From: Rhizobium leucaenae USDA 9039
GTDB taxonomy: Bacteria > Pseudomonadota > Alphaproteobacteria > Rhizobiales > Rhizobiaceae
DNA length: 64,000 nucleotides
Direction of reading: 5' to 3'
NCBI RefSeq assembly: GCF_000426285.1
Contig: NZ_AUFB01000008.1
Coordinates: 186,001-250,000 of the forward strand
In this document: in pieces, positions 28,461 through 36,756 of the stretch
How the letters are laid out: every line of letters starts with the position of its first letter
How positions within the stretch are numbered: the stretch's first letter is position 1
The notes under the pieces: model-generated
Database searches by the model: none
What the model saw: the letters and a program-made list of their open reading frames with translations, nothing else
What the model was told of the DNA's origin: nothing
Translations under genes and position numbers: made by a program

Positions 28461-28805
28461 TCATTCAGCGTCTGCCGACGCCTGATTGCGATCGATATGT
28501 AGGACGATCTTCTCGGGACGTTCGCCATCCTTTTGCAAGAGAATGATCACAGTGCATTTCTCCGCGCCTTGACGAAACGACAGCAGCCGACCGCTGGTCT
28601 TCGATAGGACGTGTTCCACCACTTCGGTGCAGTCGGCCAAGCGATTCATTGAAGGAGTTGGCCGCAACGCCTGTGCATGCGCCGACGTGGCCAGAACCGA
28701 AATCATCGCCAAGGCAGCCCAAAACGAATTCACACTACCCCGGCAACTTATTGGAGATAAGCTGCGAAACGGCCTGGATAGGTCCACTCGTAACTTCGGC
28801 AGCAT
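28461..28805 (-). CDS. Small secreted hypothetical protein
   Basis: 114 residues if the ATG at 28805 is used; a GTG at 28733 would give a more compact signal peptide starting VNSFWAALAMISVLATSAHA. Cleavage after AHA is likely. The mature part (about 65 residues) has a pair of Cys residues (DCTEVV and EKCTVII) that could form a disulfide. It shares orientation with the small genes at 28826 and 29129. I do not recognise a family. Confidence 0.55.
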   Translation of the reverse strand: MLPKLRVDLSRPFRSLSPISCRGSVNSFWAALAMISVLATSAHAQALRPTPSMNRLADCTEVVEHVLSKTSGRLLSFRQGAEKCTVIILLQKDGERPEKIVLHIDRNQASADAE

Positions 28806-28825
28806 AATTCCTGCTTCTGTTTTGC

Positions 28826-29077
28826 TCAACACCTTGGCAAGGCGGCGACACCGGTCCGGCTGAGCGTCAACGTCCACTGGTCCGGACCTCCTTCGTCATG
28901 AACGTAAACAGATCGGCCATCGCTTTCGGCGACTTTGAGCAGCATCACCACCCAATCCGAAGGCGCTTCTCCCGGAAGCTTCTGCCGCTCGAGCCAGCGA
29001 ATGAGATATCCTAAGTCGCCAAAGCCCCTTTTGGGTTCAATGCGTGGCCGATAGAGCGCCCAGAGATAAACGGTCAC
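28826..29077 (-). CDS. Small conserved-looking hypothetical protein
   Basis: 83 residues from a GTG at 29077 with AGAGGA five bases upstream, a strong site that supports the start. The protein is mixed and soluble-looking (YLIRWLERQKLPGEAP, then DWVVMLLKVAES). It lies 51 bp downstream of the bactofilin-like gene and 20 bp upstream of the secreted-protein ATG, so the three may be one transcript. No family or function is recognised. Confidence 0.55.
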   Translation of the reverse strand: MTVYLWALYRPRIEPKRGFGDLGYLIRWLERQKLPGEAPSDWVVMLLKVAESDGRSVYVHDEGGPDQWTLTLSRTGVAALPRC

Positions 29078-29128
29078 ACAGATCCTCTTTATATCGTGCC
29101 GTTGCTGACGAGTGATTGCAAAGCGCGA

Positions 29129-29410
29129 TCAGGCTTCCTTCCGGGTTGACTTGGCGTCATCCAGATCTTGGATGTCCCCCGCAGATCCGCTCAGCAATAC
29201 ATCTCCGCCCTTGTTGATCAGGTTGCCATGAATCGTTCCGCAAACGATCGCGGCCGCACCTTTTTCAACAATGAGATCGCGCCCGATGCTTCCGTGAAGT
29301 TCGAACCGTCGGCCAGCAGGAACAGTTAGCGAGCCCGCAATAGACCCAAAGAATCGCACATCTCGATCCAATACGATCGACCCATCGATATTGACATTGA
29401 GATCGTCCAA
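29129..29410 (-). CDS. Bactofilin-like polymer-forming protein (short)
   Basis: 93 residues from a probable TTG at 29410, with AAGGGG six bases upstream. The sequence is a series of short beta-turn repeats: NVNIDGSIVLDRDVRFFGSI, AGSLTVPAGRRFELHGSI and RDLIVEKGAAAIVCGTIHG. This rhythm is that of a right-handed beta-helix as in bactofilins (DUF583), which assemble into filaments. It is somewhat shorter than usual bactofilins (about 110-180) and has little terminal extension. A role in the cell envelope or cytoskeleton is possible but unproven. Confidence 0.6.
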   Translation of the reverse strand: MDDLNVNIDGSIVLDRDVRFFGSIAGSLTVPAGRRFELHGSIGRDLIVEKGAAAIVCGTIHGNLINKGGDVLLSGSAGDIQDLDDAKSTRKEA

Positions 29411-29550
29411 ACGGTGCCCCTTTCAGTCACGAAGTTTTGGGATAATGTTCGCGAGCGCTGCAGTGGTGGCACCCTGGCGCAGACGGACCTAGCCTGAGCG
29501 CTCAGAGTGGCGCGCCCGCGAACGTCCTCCCAGTGCGGACATCATGAAAA

Positions 29551-29569
29551 TATATCATGCCATGATATA
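29551..29569. promoter_or_regulatory. MarR-type operator palindrome, copy 2
   Basis: TATATCATGCCATGATATA has perfect 7-base arms around 5 bases. It ends 17 bases before the marR ATG at 29587, a position suited to autorepression. Both arms are identical to those of the 19970-19988 site; only the 5-base centre differs. Confidence 0.7.
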
Positions 29570-29586
29570 AATAAAGGAAAATGTGC

Positions 29587-30057
29587 ATGCCCTCAGGAAA
29601 GCGGTCCAGTCGATCAGACGAAAACGAAGTTGAGACCAGCCGTCCCCTGGATCCGGGTATCTACGAAGGTCTTGCCGGAGTGAGGCTGGCTATGCGGCTA
29701 TTTCTTTCTTTCAGCGAAGCCGCGGTAACTGAGGCAGGGGTGACATCTCAGCAATATCAGGCGCTGTTGGTGATCAAGGTCGCGCCCGGGGGCCAGATCA
29801 TGGTGCGGGATCTCGCCGACCAGATGCTTCTGCAGCACCATGGCGCAGTGCAGCTCGTGGACAGGCTCGCGACAGCAGGATTTGCCGTGCGTATTCCCTC
29901 GGCAGAAGACAAGCGAAGCGTGCTCATCGGCCTCACTCCCGAAGGAGAAGAATTGGTCGAACGCCTTGCCAGAACCCATCTGAAGGGAATGTTGGCGAAT
30001 GAACGCCTGCTTGTTGAATCCTTGAAGAGGCTCCGGCGTCTTTCGAGATTGAGCTGA
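29587..30057 (+). CDS. MarR-family transcriptional regulator
   Basis: 156 residues from the ATG at 29587 (AAGG nine bases upstream); an ATG at 29581 is also in frame but too close to the site. The winged helix includes VTSQQYQALLVIKV, IMVRDLADQMLLQHHGAVQLVDRL (recognition helix) and the wing FAVRIPSAEDKRSVLIGLTPEGEELV. MarR proteins are dimeric, ligand-released repressors. A 19-bp palindrome overlaps its promoter region. It is followed 58 bp later by an SDR gene on the same strand. It is the best candidate for binding both copies of the palindrome. Ligand unknown. Confidence 0.93.
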   Translation: MPSGKRSSRSDENEVETSRPLDPGIYEGLAGVRLAMRLFLSFSEAAVTEAGVTSQQYQALLVIKVAPGGQIMVRDLADQMLLQHHGAVQLVDRLATAGFAVRIPSAEDKRSVLIGLTPEGEELVERLARTHLKGMLANERLLVESLKRLRRLSRLS

Positions 30058-30115
30058 GTCGGGCCGCGACGTCGTCATCCGCTAAGCGCATTTGATTGTG
30101 AGGAGGAGCCGAACC

Positions 30116-30889
30116 ATGAGTTACCAGGACAAATTTCGTCTCAGCGGCGAACGCGCGGTCGTCACTGGCGGCGGCCGTGCCATCGGTCTTTGCTGCGCGC
30201 AGGCACTGGCCGAAGCCGGTGCCGCGATCGTAGTCATAGAGCGCACCGAAGCCGACGCGCAGGATGCACTTGCATTGCGGGACAAAGGCTACGATGTCGA
30301 ACTGCGGGTCGGCGATGTCACGGATGCCGAGCGCATGGAGGCGATCGCGACTGAACTCGCGAAAGGAGGCCGCCCGGCCACGATCCTGGTGAACAATGCC
30401 GGAATCGGCCAGAGCGGCATTCCGTCGGAAGATGTCACGGATGCCGACTGGCTTCGAATGATGAACGTTAATGTCAACGGCGTGTTCTGGTGCTCGCGAG
30501 CCTTCGGTCGGCACATGATCTCGATGAAGCGGGGCTCCATCGTGAATCTCGGCTCGATGTCGGGGATCATCTGCAATCGGCCGCAGCCACAGACCCCGTA
30601 TAACGTATCCAAGGCCGCAGTTCATCACCTCACGCGCTCGATGGCCGCCGAGTGGGCACAGCACGGCATCAGGGTAAACGCCGTGGCGCCGACATACATC
30701 GAGACCCCTATGGTTTTGGCCGTCGAGGCCAATCGCGATCGGATTCCGATCTGGCTGGGCGATACGCCGATGGGACGGATGGGAACTCCCGAAGAGGTTG
30801 CAAGCGCAGTCCTGTTCCTCGCGTCGGATGCCGCCAGCCTCATGACGGGCGCCATAGTGAATGTCGACGGCGGTTTCACCTGTTGGTAA
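30116..30889 (+). CDS. SDR-family NAD(P)-dependent oxidoreductase
   Basis: 257 residues from the ATG at 30116, preceded by AGGAGGAG. The Rossmann motif is TGGGRAIGLCCAQAL, with NNAGIG, the catalytic Ser in NLGSMSGI, and YNVSK (YxxxK intact). The VNVDGGFTCW ending is typical of sugar/polyol-type SDRs. It probably oxidises a polyol or reduces a keto sugar. It lies 58 bp after marR and probably shares its promoter and repression. Confidence 0.92.
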   Translation: MSYQDKFRLSGERAVVTGGGRAIGLCCAQALAEAGAAIVVIERTEADAQDALALRDKGYDVELRVGDVTDAERMEAIATELAKGGRPATILVNNAGIGQSGIPSEDVTDADWLRMMNVNVNGVFWCSRAFGRHMISMKRGSIVNLGSMSGIICNRPQPQTPYNVSKAAVHHLTRSMAAEWAQHGIRVNAVAPTYIETPMVLAVEANRDRIPIWLGDTPMGRMGTPEEVASAVLFLASDAASLMTGAIVNVDGGFTCW

Positions 30890-31235
30890 CGGGCAAAAAT
30901 GCCGTCGCGCGCTCCCGATCTCGCGCGAGAGAACCAGCTTTGCGGAGATGTAGACGGACGCATTTGTGATCGGTCGCAGAGGGGCAGCGCGATAGAGCTG
31001 CGCAGTTCGCCAACGGGAAATGTTATGTTATCGTGGCCTTACGTCTTCCACGGATTCCTTGTCCTTCTGAAGTTTTACATGTCTTAAGCAGCAAGCCATC
31101 CGTCAAAATGTATAGGCCATTCGGCAAATGCAATTTTGGCCATTCGGCAGATCCGATATGGCGGGCGACAACCCATCTCTGAGTAGTCAGCGTGAATATC
31201 GCCGGAAAAGACAAAATCATTTGATGGAGATTAAA
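30890..31235. other. Intergenic region with direct repeat
   Basis: This 346-bp gap between the SDR and the secreted SgcJ-like gene has no convincing reading frame. It becomes AT-rich after about 31015 and holds a paired direct repeat at 31115-31149. I see no tRNA or clear hairpin terminator. Confidence 0.5.
31115..31149 (+). promoter_or_regulatory. Direct repeat GGCCATTCGGCA x2 upstream of SgcJ-like gene
   Basis: GGCCATTCGGCA occurs at 31115-31126 and again at 31138-31149, with an 11-base spacer and a 23-base period, about two helical turns. The pair is 87 bp upstream of the ATG at 31236. Such spacing suits a tandem regulator site; the protein is unknown. Confidence 0.45.
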
Positions 31236-31688
31236 ATGAAAAAATATCTGCTTGCCGCTTCCGTAATTGCTCTTATGGCGACGCCGGCTCTTGCCGAAGA
31301 ATGCGCGCCCATCACCAAACCCCAGGTGGAGCAGTTGTTTGATCGCTGGAACGCATCTCTGGCGACGCTCGATCCTCAAAAAGTAGTCGCAAACTACGCT
31401 CCCGACGCCGTCCTGTTGCCGACCTTGTCGAATAAGCCGCGGCTGACCCAGGCGGAGCGCAAGGAATATTTCGTGGACTTCCTGAAGAAGCATCCTCAGG
31501 GCAAGATCAACAGCCGCACGATCAAAATCGGTTGCAACGACGCGCTCGATACCGGCATCTATACCTTCACATTGAAGGGCGGCGTGAAGGTCCCGGCACG
31601 CTACACCTTCACCTACGAGTTCAAGAACGGCAAGTGGCTGATCTCGTCGCACCATTCCTCGGCGATGCCGGAGAAGCATGCAGGCTAA
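31236..31688 (+). CDS. Secreted SgcJ/EcaC-family (NTF2-like) protein
   Basis: 150 residues from the ATG at 31236 with GGAGA upstream. The signal peptide is MKKYLLAASVIALMATPALA, cleaved before EECAPIT. The mature part is an NTF2-like fold of the DUF4440/CaMKII association-domain type (LFDRWNASLATLDPQKVVA, ending WLISSHHSSAMP). Such proteins bind small molecules or act as accessory oxidoreductases, and the periplasmic role is unknown. It is monocistronic, converges with the GreA-like gene, and has a direct repeat in its upstream region. Confidence 0.85.
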   Translation: MKKYLLAASVIALMATPALAEECAPITKPQVEQLFDRWNASLATLDPQKVVANYAPDAVLLPTLSNKPRLTQAERKEYFVDFLKKHPQGKINSRTIKIGCNDALDTGIYTFTLKGGVKVPARYTFTYEFKNGKWLISSHHSSAMPEKHAG

Positions 31689-31712
31689 GCGGTCAGTCAG
31701 CGGGAGACGCCC

Positions 31713-32195
31713 TCAAGCGATCGATACGATCTCCAGTTCATTATCACCGACCAGGACGACGTCGCCGACAAGTTTTCCGAGGAGAGCCTGGGCGACGGGT
31801 GAAACGTAGGAGATCGTGCCTTGTTTGGGCTCGGCTTCGTCTTCTCCGACGATGCGATAGGTCTGTACGCGCCCGTCATCGCGGCTGAAGGTCACCGTGC
31901 TGCCGAAGGCGACGGTCTCATGCGAGGCTGGGGCTGCCACGATCTCGGCAGTGCGAACCCTCTCGACGAAATAGCGCAGGTCGCGAAGGGGGACCGCCGC
32001 CAGCCGTCGCCGCTCGTTCACGTCTTCGACCGCGCTTGCGGCTTCGTACTGTTCGCGAGCCTCGTGAAGCGCGGCATTGAGTGCCTTCCATCCCTCTTCG
32101 GTGACCAGGTTCGGATGGGGTGAGATAGCGCGGTCGGGAAGCTGCGTCTCCGCAGCCGTCTCCGCACTTTCCTCTTTTGTAAATGCGACTGCCAA
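31713..32195 (-). CDS. GreA/GreB-family transcription elongation factor-like protein
   Basis: 160 residues, the GreA length. The N-terminal half contains a predicted coiled coil (WKALNAALHEAREQYEAA through VERVRTAEIV), and the C-terminal FKBP-like domain includes TYRIVGEDEAEPKQGTISY and SPVAQALLGKLVGDVV. GreA/B proteins insert the coiled coil into the RNA polymerase channel and stimulate cleavage of backtracked RNA. This copy has an extra N-terminal stretch of about 25 residues. It looks like an accessory paralogue rather than the housekeeping greA. A plausible sigma-70 promoter is at 32231-32260. Confidence 0.85.
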   Translation of the reverse strand: MAVAFTKEESAETAAETQLPDRAISPHPNLVTEEGWKALNAALHEAREQYEAASAVEDVNERRRLAAVPLRDLRYFVERVRTAEIVAAPASHETVAFGSTVTFSRDDGRVQTYRIVGEDEAEPKQGTISYVSPVAQALLGKLVGDVVLVGDNELEIVSIA

Positions 32196-32230
32196 GGCAA
32201 ACTCCGAAAAGCAAACGATGCTCTATCAAG

Positions 32231-32260
32231 ATTATATAGTCTGATGATAGCGGAAGTTAA
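32231..32260 (-). promoter_or_regulatory. Probable sigma-70-type promoter of the GreA-like gene
   Basis: On the minus strand TTAACT (32260-32255), an 18-base spacer and TATAAT (32236-32231) precede the GreA-like ATG at 32195, giving a leader of about 30 nt. The -10 is a perfect match and the -35 is weak. Confidence 0.45.
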
Positions 32261-32596
32261 GATGCCGCCAGGCTTTGGAAGAGGCGTGCGCCTTGCCGCA
32301 AACGTTCTCCCCGACACGGGTATGTCGCCGCCCGCCGAGAAATCGAACCTTCGGTCACGACGAGGAATTGGCAGATCTGAAGACACTCTTCCAGACCTAA
32401 CTCATGTCTCGGCGAACGAATAGCTCCCCGCTCTGTTGGGTGACAAATTCCCCGTTACCTCAGCTTCTGGAAAAACTTTCTCCATCGGGCCGCCGATCGC
32501 AAAATAGATAGCCTATTAAATACATGGATTATATCGCAATACTTACCTATCGCAGCATCGTGCTCAGCCAAAAACCTGCAATATGGAGAGGAACCT
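32261..32596. other. Intergenic region before the monooxygenase-ABC operon
   Basis: This 336-bp stretch between the divergent GreA-like and monooxygenase genes has no convincing gene. The last 100 bases are AT-rich and should contain the promoter of the 32597-36652 operon. I cannot pick out a specific operator. Confidence 0.4.
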
Positions 32597-33943
32597 ATGA
32601 AAAGACAGATCAAGCTCGGCGCATTTCTCCCCGGCGGCGGCCAGCATATTGCGTCCTGGCGCCATCCGGACCAACCGGTCGACGGGGCCGTCAATCTTAA
32701 GTTCCACATCGAGCTTGCGCAGGCAGCCGAACGCGGCCTTTTTGATGCTTACTTTCTGGCAGATGGGCTTGCGATCTCCTTTGGCGGCGGCGTGGAGGGC
32801 GGCAATGCGAGGGTGGTCGGCTTCGAGCCGGTCACGTTGTTTTCAGCACTGGCGCCGTTCACCAAGCACATCGGCTTCATCGCGACGTCATCGACGACCT
32901 ATGAGGAGCCTTACTCCGTTGCGCGCAAATTCGCCTCGCTCGACTTGATCTCCGGCGGCCGGGCCGGCTGGAACGTTGTCACGACCGCCACGGAAGCTGC
33001 GGCGCGGAATTTCAATCTTGAACGACAGCAGCCTCATGCAACTCGCTACAAGCGGGCGGCCGAGCATGTCGAGGTCGTCAAGAAGCTTTGGGAAAGCTTT
33101 GACGATGACGTCTTCATTCGCGATCGCGCAAGCGGCGTCTATTTCGACGTGAACAAGGTGCACCGCACCGATCATCGCGGCGAACATTTTCGGGTCGAGG
33201 GGCCATTGAATGTCCCCCGTTCGCCTCAGGGCCATCCCGTCATCGTGCAGGCTGGCCAATCAGAGGATGGGCGCGGACTTGCCGCCGCGAGTGCGGAAGT
33301 GATCTTCACGGCGCACCAGAAGCTCGACACCGCCCAGGAATTCTATCGCGATATCAAGACGCGTGCGCGCAGCCTCGGTCGTGATCCCGCGCATGTGCTC
33401 GTCATGCCGGGCGTGTCGCCCTTCGTCGGCCGGACGGAGGCAGAGGCTCGCAAGAAATATGAGCGGCTCACGAGCCTGATTATCGAAGAGGACGGGCTCG
33501 CCCTGATCAGCGGGCTCACCGGCGGCGAGTTGGATCTCCGGGGTGCCGACCTCGACGGTCCGCTGCCTCCGGCGCCGCCGACAGAGGGCATGAAGAGCCG
33601 CCAGGAACTGATCCGGCGCATTGCGGACGAGAACAACTTCTCCATTCGCCAGCTCTATCAGTGGATCGCTTCCGCGCGTGGCCATTTCACTATCGTCGGC
33701 TCGGCGGTGCAGGTCGCGGATACCCTGCAGGAATGGTTCGAAAACGAAGGCGCTGACGGTTTCAACATCCTGCCGCCATGGCTGCCCACCGGCCTCAACG
33801 ATTTCGTGGACCTCGTCATTCCCGAGCTGCAGCGCCGGGGCCTGTTCCGCACTGCGTATGAAGGCAAGACCCTTCGCGAAAATCTGGGCCTGCCTTTCCC
33901 GCAAAATCGGTGGGGCGCTGCCTACACCGAAGCCGCCGAATAA
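32597..33943 (+). CDS. LLM-class flavin-dependent monooxygenase (NtaA/SnaA/DszA group)
   Basis: 448 residues, typical of the NtaA/DszA subgroup. The N-terminus KLGAFLPGGGQHIASWRHP and the segments GRAGWNVVTT and NVPRSPQGHPVIVQAGQS are hallmark FMN-contact regions. These enzymes use FMNH2 from a partner reductase to oxygenate sulfonates, sulfones, nitrilotriacetate or similar compounds. It is first in an operon with a permease, a binding protein and an ATPase of the sulfonate type, so it probably releases sulfur (or another nutrient) from the imported compound. No flavin reductase gene is adjacent. Confidence 0.92.
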   Translation: MKRQIKLGAFLPGGGQHIASWRHPDQPVDGAVNLKFHIELAQAAERGLFDAYFLADGLAISFGGGVEGGNARVVGFEPVTLFSALAPFTKHIGFIATSSTTYEEPYSVARKFASLDLISGGRAGWNVVTTATEAAARNFNLERQQPHATRYKRAAEHVEVVKKLWESFDDDVFIRDRASGVYFDVNKVHRTDHRGEHFRVEGPLNVPRSPQGHPVIVQAGQSEDGRGLAAASAEVIFTAHQKLDTAQEFYRDIKTRARSLGRDPAHVLVMPGVSPFVGRTEAEARKKYERLTSLIIEEDGLALISGLTGGELDLRGADLDGPLPPAPPTEGMKSRQELIRRIADENNFSIRQLYQWIASARGHFTIVGSAVQVADTLQEWFENEGADGFNILPPWLPTGLNDFVDLVIPELQRRGLFRTAYEGKTLRENLGLPFPQNRWGAAYTEAAE

Positions 33944-33967
33944 CCGAGACAGCAAGGGGAAACGCTC

Positions 33968-34813
33968 ATGGCGCTTGACACTGAACAACAGGCTCTCCTG
34001 GGGAGCTATCGCGAAACGCATATCTGGCGGAGCAGGCTGGTACCGGAAGCAGGGGCGCTGTTGCGCGGTTTCGTATCGCGCTACGGCCTGATCATTGTTT
34101 TTGTTGCCCTCTGGCAAATTTCACCGCGGCTTGGTTGGAGCAACCCCGCGGTCCTGCCGCCACCGGATGCAATCCTGCGAGCGCTCTTGAACGGGATCAG
34201 CGGCGGCCCGCTGCTGGGCGATATCGCCATCAGCCTCCAGCGCGCCGGCATCGCATTTAGCGCAGCGGTCGGTGTCGGCATTCCGCTCGGGCTCTTCATG
34301 GGGCAGATCCGAATTATCGAGCGCAGCCTCGATCCGATCCTGCAACTGTTCCGGCAGACCTCCGCACTCGCGCTCTATCCGGTATTCATCTTGTTGCTCG
34401 GTCTCGGCGAGGCGTCGAAGATCTTCGTGATTTTCTGGGCAACGCTGTTTCCGACGCTTCTCGCCACCATCGGGGGCGTCAAACAGGTGGACCCGAAGCT
34501 CTTGGAAATGGCGCGTGTCTACGGTGCCAAACCGCTTACCGTGTTTCGCCGCGTCGTCCTGCCGGCTGCCCTGCCGCAGATATTCATTGGCTTGCGGCTG
34601 AGTGCCACCACTGCGCTTCTGCTGCTCATCGCCGCAGAAATGATCGGCGCCAATTCCGGCGTCGGGTTTCAGGTGATGAATGCGCAGTACAATTTCCAGA
34701 TCCCGCTGATGTTCGCGGCAATTCTGCTGCTCGCACTTCTGGGATTGTCGGCCAACTTCATTCTTGCGGCATTGCAGGCCCGGCTCTGCCGTTGGGCCAA
34801 CCCCAAGGACTGA
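33968..34813 (+). CDS. ABC transporter permease, SsuC/TauC-like
   Basis: 281 residues with about six hydrophobic segments and the EAA coupling loop EMARVYGAKPLTVFRRVVLP, followed by ALPQIFIGLRL. It belongs to the BPD_transp_1 sulfonate/nitrate/taurine group. It starts 24 bases after the monooxygenase gene and should form a dimeric channel energised by the ATPase at 35882, receiving ligand from the binding protein at 34863. Confidence 0.93.
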   Translation: MALDTEQQALLGSYRETHIWRSRLVPEAGALLRGFVSRYGLIIVFVALWQISPRLGWSNPAVLPPPDAILRALLNGISGGPLLGDIAISLQRAGIAFSAAVGVGIPLGLFMGQIRIIERSLDPILQLFRQTSALALYPVFILLLGLGEASKIFVIFWATLFPTLLATIGGVKQVDPKLLEMARVYGAKPLTVFRRVVLPAALPQIFIGLRLSATTALLLLIAAEMIGANSGVGFQVMNAQYNFQIPLMFAAILLLALLGLSANFILAALQARLCRWANPKD

Positions 34814-34862
34814 AGGCTGAAACGCGCCACCATTTTCATCTCATCCGATCAATGGAGTTCAC

Positions 34863-35867
34863 ATGCAGATTTCGCGTCGTTCTTTCGCCATCGCCGCAGT
34901 CGCAGCCGGCATGCTTCTAACTGCGCCGGCAAGCGCTACCTTCGCTGCCGAGACAGATCAGGTCACCATCCGCTATCTCTCAAGCCAAGGCGGGCTTTCT
35001 GCCCATGAACTTGCCGATGCGCTCGGTTATTTCAAGGATACGGGTGTGACCGTAAAGGATGTCGGCTATGCTCCGGGCGGTCCGGCCTCTCTCTTTGCGC
35101 TGGCGTCTGGCAATGTCGAAGTCGGAGGTGCTGCCACTGCGGCGGTGCTGAACTCGATCGCCGGCGGCAACGATTTCGTTGCAGCCTATCCTTCGAACGG
35201 CATCGACAAGACAACCGAGAGTATCTTCTATTCGCTTGACGGCAGCCCGATCAAATCGATCAAGGATCTGGCCGGCAAGACGATCGCCGTCAATACGCTT
35301 GGTGCCCATCTCGATTATACCGTGCGCGAGGCTCTGCATTCCGTCGGCCTGCCGGAAAATTCGGCCAAGCTCGTCGTCGTTCCAGGTCCGCAACTCGAGC
35401 AAGTTCTGCGTTCTAAGCAGGTTGATGTCTCAGCCTTCGGCTACTGGCAGAAAACCTATGAAGGCGTCGCTCTGAAAAGCGGTGGTCTCCAGAAAATCTT
35501 CGGCGACACCGACGTGCTCGGCGAAATCGCCGGCGGCTTTACGGTGCTGCGTCGCGATTGGATCAAGCAACACCCGCAGGCGGCCAAGATCTTCATTGAG
35601 AAGTCGCAGGTTGCGCTCGAATATGCTCGTGTTCATCCCGAGGAAACCAAAGCGGTCATTGCCAAGGTTCTCGCCTCGCGCGGCGAAAATGCCGACATTG
35701 CGCAATATTTCACCGGCTATGGCGTGCGCGAAGGTGGCAAGGCCGTGCCGCGCGACCTGCAATTCTGGATCGATATCCTCGCTCGCGGCGGCGTTCTGAA
35801 ACCGGGACAGCTCAAGGCGGAAGACATTCTCTACGATCCGGCGAATTTCGCCGTCGCCGGCAACTGA
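34863..35867 (+). CDS. ABC substrate-binding protein, aliphatic sulfonate type
   Basis: 334 residues. The N-terminus MQISRRSFAIAAVAAGMLL has a twin-Arg-like start (SRRSFA), so Tat export is possible, with cleavage near SATFAAE. The mature protein has the SsuA/NMT1-like fold (VTIRYLSSQGGLSAHELADA, then GGPASLFALASGNVEVGG). It captures the substrate in the periplasm for the permease and ATPase. It lies in the operon 32597-36652. The specific ligand, a sulfonate or sulfate ester, is inferred from the family. Confidence 0.9.
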   Translation: MQISRRSFAIAAVAAGMLLTAPASATFAAETDQVTIRYLSSQGGLSAHELADALGYFKDTGVTVKDVGYAPGGPASLFALASGNVEVGGAATAAVLNSIAGGNDFVAAYPSNGIDKTTESIFYSLDGSPIKSIKDLAGKTIAVNTLGAHLDYTVREALHSVGLPENSAKLVVVPGPQLEQVLRSKQVDVSAFGYWQKTYEGVALKSGGLQKIFGDTDVLGEIAGGFTVLRRDWIKQHPQAAKIFIEKSQVALEYARVHPEETKAVIAKVLASRGENADIAQYFTGYGVREGGKAVPRDLQFWIDILARGGVLKPGQLKAEDILYDPANFAVAGN

Positions 35868-35881
35868 GAAGGAGTGGGCCA

Positions 35882-36652
35882 ATGGCGGTTGCTGAACTGA
35901 CCTTGCGCGGAGAGGTGACGATCAAGAACCTCTCCAAATCCTACTCGATCAACGGCCGCCATCTCAATGTGCTGCAGGGCGTCAGCAACCACATTCGCGC
36001 CGGTGAAAGCCTGGCGATCGTGGGAGCTTCGGGTTCCGGCAAGACGACTCTGCTCAGGGTGCTCGCCGGGCTTGAGGATGCGGATCGCGGCGATGTGTTG
36101 ATCGACGGCCAGCCCGTTCGGGGGGTCGGCGCGGATCGCGCGGTGATCTTCCAGGAGCCGAGGCTTCTGCCCTGGCTGACGGTGCTCGACAACGTCGCGT
36201 TCCCTCTTGAAAATCAGGGCCTGAGGAAGGCCGAGGCGAGGGCGCGTGCGCGCCACTATGTCCAGCTCGTGGGCCTCTCAGATTTTGCCGACGCCCTGCC
36301 CTCGCAGCTTTCGGGCGGCATGGCGCAGCGCGTCGGCATTGCGAGGGCACTCGCGGTGAAGCCTGAAATCCTACTGCTCGACGAGCCGTTCGGCGCACTC
36401 GACGCCATGACCAAGATCACCATGCAGGAAGAGCTTGCTCGCATCTGGCGCGAGGAAAATGTGACGATGATCCTCGTCACCCACGATTTGGAGGAGGCGG
36501 TCTATCTTGCTGACCGCGTTCTTATCCTTTCCAAGGAGAAGGGTGGTCGCACCCGCGAGATCGACATCGACCTCCCGCGGCCACGCAACCGCAGCGAGGC
36601 ACGCTTCGTCAAGTTTCGCGAACAATTGTTGAATGCGTTCGGGCTGCACTGA
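35882..36652 (+). CDS. ABC transporter ATP-binding protein, SsuB/TauB-like
   Basis: 256 residues. Walker A is GASGSGKTT, the Q-loop is in VIFQEPRLLPWLTVLDNV, the signature is LSGGMAQRVGIARAL, Walker B is ILLLDEPFGALD and the H-loop is in LVTHDLEEAVYLAD. All catalytic motifs are intact. It starts 14 bases after the binding-protein gene and powers the importer. It is the last gene of the sulfonate-type operon and faces the convergent exporter gene at 36757. Confidence 0.94.
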   Translation: MAVAELTLRGEVTIKNLSKSYSINGRHLNVLQGVSNHIRAGESLAIVGASGSGKTTLLRVLAGLEDADRGDVLIDGQPVRGVGADRAVIFQEPRLLPWLTVLDNVAFPLENQGLRKAEARARARHYVQLVGLSDFADALPSQLSGGMAQRVGIARALAVKPEILLLDEPFGALDAMTKITMQEELARIWREENVTMILVTHDLEEAVYLADRVLILSKEKGGRTREIDIDLPRPRNRSEARFVKFREQLLNAFGLH

Positions 36653-36756
36653 AGTCGGCTAAATAGCCCTGTCCGCGGCTGCGGCGGCCGGGTAACTTCC
36701 CCAGGCTGTTGCGAGCGCTCGCCGCCTGAGGAAATCGGGAAGCGGCACGCCCGAAC

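Noticed and set aside
31023..31679. 218-codon minus-strand frame
   Set aside because: Antisense to the signal-peptide-bearing SgcJ-like gene and lacking any domain; rejected.
32223..32250. CTATCA...TGATAG inverted repeat near the GreA-like promoter
   Set aside because: The arms are only six bases with a 16-base spacer and overlap the -10 region; likely chance in AT-rich DNA.
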